DNA from: Cytobacillus sp. FSL H8-0458
Lineage (GTDB): Bacteria > Bacillota > Bacilli > Bacillales > Cytobacillaceae
Direction: 5' to 3'
NCBI RefSeq assembly: GCF_038002165.1
Contig: NZ_JBBOBR010000001.1
Span: 372,001 to 436,000, forward strand
DNA length: 64,000 nt
Shown: positions 63,951 through 64,000 of the stretch, in pieces
Numbering within the stretch: the stretch's first letter is position 1
How the letters are laid out: each line of letters begins with the position of its first letter
Position numbers and translations under genes: made by a program
Notes under the pieces: generated by a model
Databases searched by the model: none
Told to the model about the DNA's origin: nothing
Seen by the model: only the letters and a program-made list of their open reading frames with translations

Positions 63951-64000
63951 GCTGTTGGATTATTTGGCTCATACTACAGTCATAGGGTTCAGCCGAAATT

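Overview
The window looks like a chromosomal core segment of a low-GC, spore-forming Bacillaceae bacterium (Bacillus or a close relative such as Cytobacillus or Mesobacillus; the genus is my inference). Gene content and order follow the Bacillus subtilis sigA-to-yqhM region almost throughout: the 3' part of sigA/rpoD, cccA, trmK, yqfO, ispH, yqfQ, cshB, nfo, yqfT, znuCB-zur, ispG, sodA, pbpA, pst-phoU, rpmG, gluP, glcK, mgsR, a tRNA-Gln, the seven-gene comG operon, the glycine cleavage genes, lipM, and finally a B12-dependent ribonucleotide reductase.

Layout. 1-5.1 kb: end of sigA, a membrane protein, an acyl-CoA dehydrogenase, cytochrome c-550, TrmK and the Nif3-like YqfO. 5.1-15 kb: a structured non-coding element, IspH, YqfQ, the CshB helicase, endonuclease IV, a Zur-boxed zinc importer operon with zur, a nucleotidase, YqfX, IspG and YqfZ. 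15-24 kb: DUF1189 and Na/Pi cotransporter genes, YqgC, Mn-SOD, an MFS transporter and PBP2. 23.2-27.9 kb: a four-repeat Pho box followed by pstS-pstC-pstA-pstB-phoU. 28-34.5 kb: two small membrane proteins, a DUF4912-GT4 glycosyltransferase operon that appears to be an accessory insertion, rpmG, 5-formyl-THF cyclo-ligase, a DUF92 protein and lactate dehydrogenase. 34.6-46.5 kb: rhomboid protease, a SpoVAF-type germination protein, glucokinase, a LysM-M14 peptidase, a lipoprotein, small conserved proteins, a metallo-hydrolase, a MidA-like methyltransferase and a SufR-like regulator. 46.6-52.1 kb: mgsR behind a candidate sigma-B promoter, tRNA-Gln, comGABCDEFG, aroK, yqzE. 52.1-60.4 kb: yqhG, SNF2-like yqhH, tandem glycine riboswitch with gcvT-gcvPA-gcvPB, a rhodanese, lipM. 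60.4-64 kb: nrdJ preceded by two NrdR boxes.

Most notable. (1) nrdJ is split by an ORF-less group I intron of about 328 nt (61548-61875); P1, P4, P7 and a GNRA-capped P9 can be drawn by eye, and splicing restores an uninterrupted 853-residue reductase. (2) Two copies of a short non-coding element (18392-18670 and 63647-63888) have imperfect terminal inverted repeats and 8-bp target duplications. Both sit exactly on the stop codon of the upstream gene, so they behave like a MITE family. (3) An orphan long-stem RNA-like element lies at 5121-5340. (4) The yqgE leader has a 15-bp hairpin followed by a terminator-like hairpin that buries the ribosome binding site.

How the genes work together: gcvT/PA/PB need lipoylated GcvH, and LipM next door starts lipoate assembly on GcvH. 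IspG and IspH are the last two steps of the MEP isoprenoid pathway. Pst-PhoU is a complete phosphate uptake and signalling unit. comG makes the DNA-uptake pseudopilus. ZnuCB-Zur is an autoregulated zinc module, but no zinc-binding lipoprotein gene is present in the window.
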